NCBI GenBank assembly: GCA_039654915.1
Contig: CM077594.1
Location: 72,844,393-72,908,392, forward strand
Direction of reading: 5' to 3'
DNA from: Aquilaria yunnanensis
Lineage: Eukaryota > Streptophyta > Magnoliopsida > Malvales > Thymelaeaceae
DNA: 64,000 bases
The notes beneath the pieces were generated by a model. The model was not told where the DNA came from, did not search any database, and saw only the letters and a list, made by a program, of their open reading frames with translations. This document shows, in pieces, positions 62,814 through 64,000 of the stretch; within the stretch, counting starts at the first letter, position 1, and each line of letters opens with the position of its first letter. The position numbers and the translations under genes are program-made.

Positions 62814-64000
62814 TGTTACCACCTCATAAAATGGGAGAATTACAAGTGTGTAATAATGGCTAAAAACCATTATATTGTGTAATTCTCACCATAGTGTTTG
62901 AAGTGTGGGGGGTAAAAGGCATGATCAACACCTCCTTAAAAGTGACCCAAGTTGGTACCTTGGCCCACAAGAAAAGCCTTAAGGATTGCTTGTTTGTCAA
63001 GCAACCTATGGACTTTTTTGTAAGGTTTTCAAAATTCGGGCACTCAATTGCAAAACTCTCAAGAAAGAAACTTGGAGAGTTATGGGAAGGATATTAATGG
63101 TATGAAAGTGCTATTGGATGACCAAATTACTCATGGAAGACAAGTTTGAACAAATGAAACACTAAAGGCAATAAGGACCTAAATGTCCTAGTGTAAACCA
63201 TAAGGTGTTCAAGCTTTTGACTTAAGTCAAAGGGTGGAATTTTGGGGTTATCCCACCATGGGGGAGGCAGCCATGACTTGATAATTAGTCAAAAATGTTG
63301 GGAACATGTGTACCAATGAGTTTAAGACAAAGAAACCATAATTAGTGAGAAGGAAAATGACATAAAGCAAGGTTAGGCTTGTTGAGTGTGTTTTGGTGCC
63401 CTTAAGCTAACTTAAGGCCATTTAAGTGGCCAAATCACTTATCCCACTCTCATTTTTGTCCTCCCCCAGCCCAAGAACACAGCCATACTTCCTCCATAGG
63501 CACCACACCTTCAAACTTGCAATTGATTGAAATTGAAGGCAAAAGGAAGCAATTGGAAGCAAACTAGAGCTATTTCTTGCATACTTCAAGGATTAAGCTT
63601 CAAATTCAGCCTACTCTCTTTGGTAAGGGTTCTCTTGCTTGCATGGGTTGTTTTCTATATTTTCAAACATCCATGGAGCTATGGCTAATCTTGGAAGAGA
63701 GCCATGAGCTTGATGAACCAACCTTATTGAGGGGAGTCCACTTATTGAAGGTTTTGTGACCTAGTGTGAAGTGCACAAAGATGGCAGTAAAATGAGGGTT
63801 TCTAGAGCCCAAAGTTAGTACTAACTAGTGTTAAAATCCTTCTAAGACCAATCATTAGCTTGATGAGGGCTGCCATAGTGATTTGATTATGTTTATTATG
63901 TGTTTTATGGACTAACCCATGGTATATGTTGCTGCCACATTTCATGTGTTTGTTGTTTGTGTTTGGCTGCTGCATTTGGTTGCTATATCTTGTATATATG
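62814..64000 (+). mobile_element. Family G LTR, 5' part (+ strand), runs off window
   Basis: It starts TGTTACCACCTCATAAAATG and is colinear with 1280 to about 2450 and with the start of 52285-54749 (CAACCTATGGACT near 63001; GGAAGAGAGCCATGAGCTTGA near 63690). It abuts the broken minus-strand LTR, which suggests a nested insertion of one family member into another's LTR. ORFs at 62894-63097 and 63577-63759 have no recognisable product. Confidence 0.85.

Overview
The window looks like plant nuclear heterochromatin. It is AT-rich, has no recognisable host gene, rRNA, tRNA or CRISPR array, and is built from one satellite family and decayed LTR retrotransposons of plant type (Ty3/gypsy chromovirus-like and Ty1/copia, both with initiator-Met tRNA primer sites). 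Gene-poor pericentromeric or knob-like chromatin of a seed plant is the natural reading. I cannot name the species.

Layout on the + strand. 1-772: 3' half of an LTR (called LTR-B here). 781-1279: integrase C-terminus of a Ty3/gypsy element (family G). 1280-3439: a family G LTR lacking its 3' end. 3440-5374: decayed gag and protease. 5375-21500: satellite block 1. 21501-26116: a nearly complete but dead Ty1/copia element. 26117-42460: satellite block 2, with a 1,729-bp higher-order repeat. 42461-43883: solo LTR-B. 43884-52284: satellite block 3. 52285-58527: family G element, LTR through gag, protease, RT, RNase H and the first residues of integrase. 58528-59774: satellite block 4. 59775-61758: family G gag-protease on the minus strand, then its leader and the 3' part of its LTR to 62813. 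62814-64000: 5' part of another + strand family G LTR, running off the window.

The satellite totals about 42.1 kb, two thirds of the window. It is made of two monomers: a shared 17-bp core with either a 9-bp linker (26 bp) or a 14-bp linker (31 bp). They often alternate as a 57-bp dimer. On top lie large tandem units: six copies of about 1.73 kb (29340-39787; the last five keep an exact 1,729-bp period), and a diverged 1.82/1.90-kb tandem pair (6250-9975). One short stretch (49734-49888) is inverted inside perfect 30-bp arms.

No open reading frame here looks functional. Every retroelement gene carries stops, frameshifts, deletions or lost catalytic residues. Short minus-strand ORFs in the satellite arise because the 57-bp dimer equals 19 codons. 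The features most worth following are the satellite and its higher-order structure, the clustering of gypsy/satellite junctions at one monomer position, and premature stops shared between separate family G copies.
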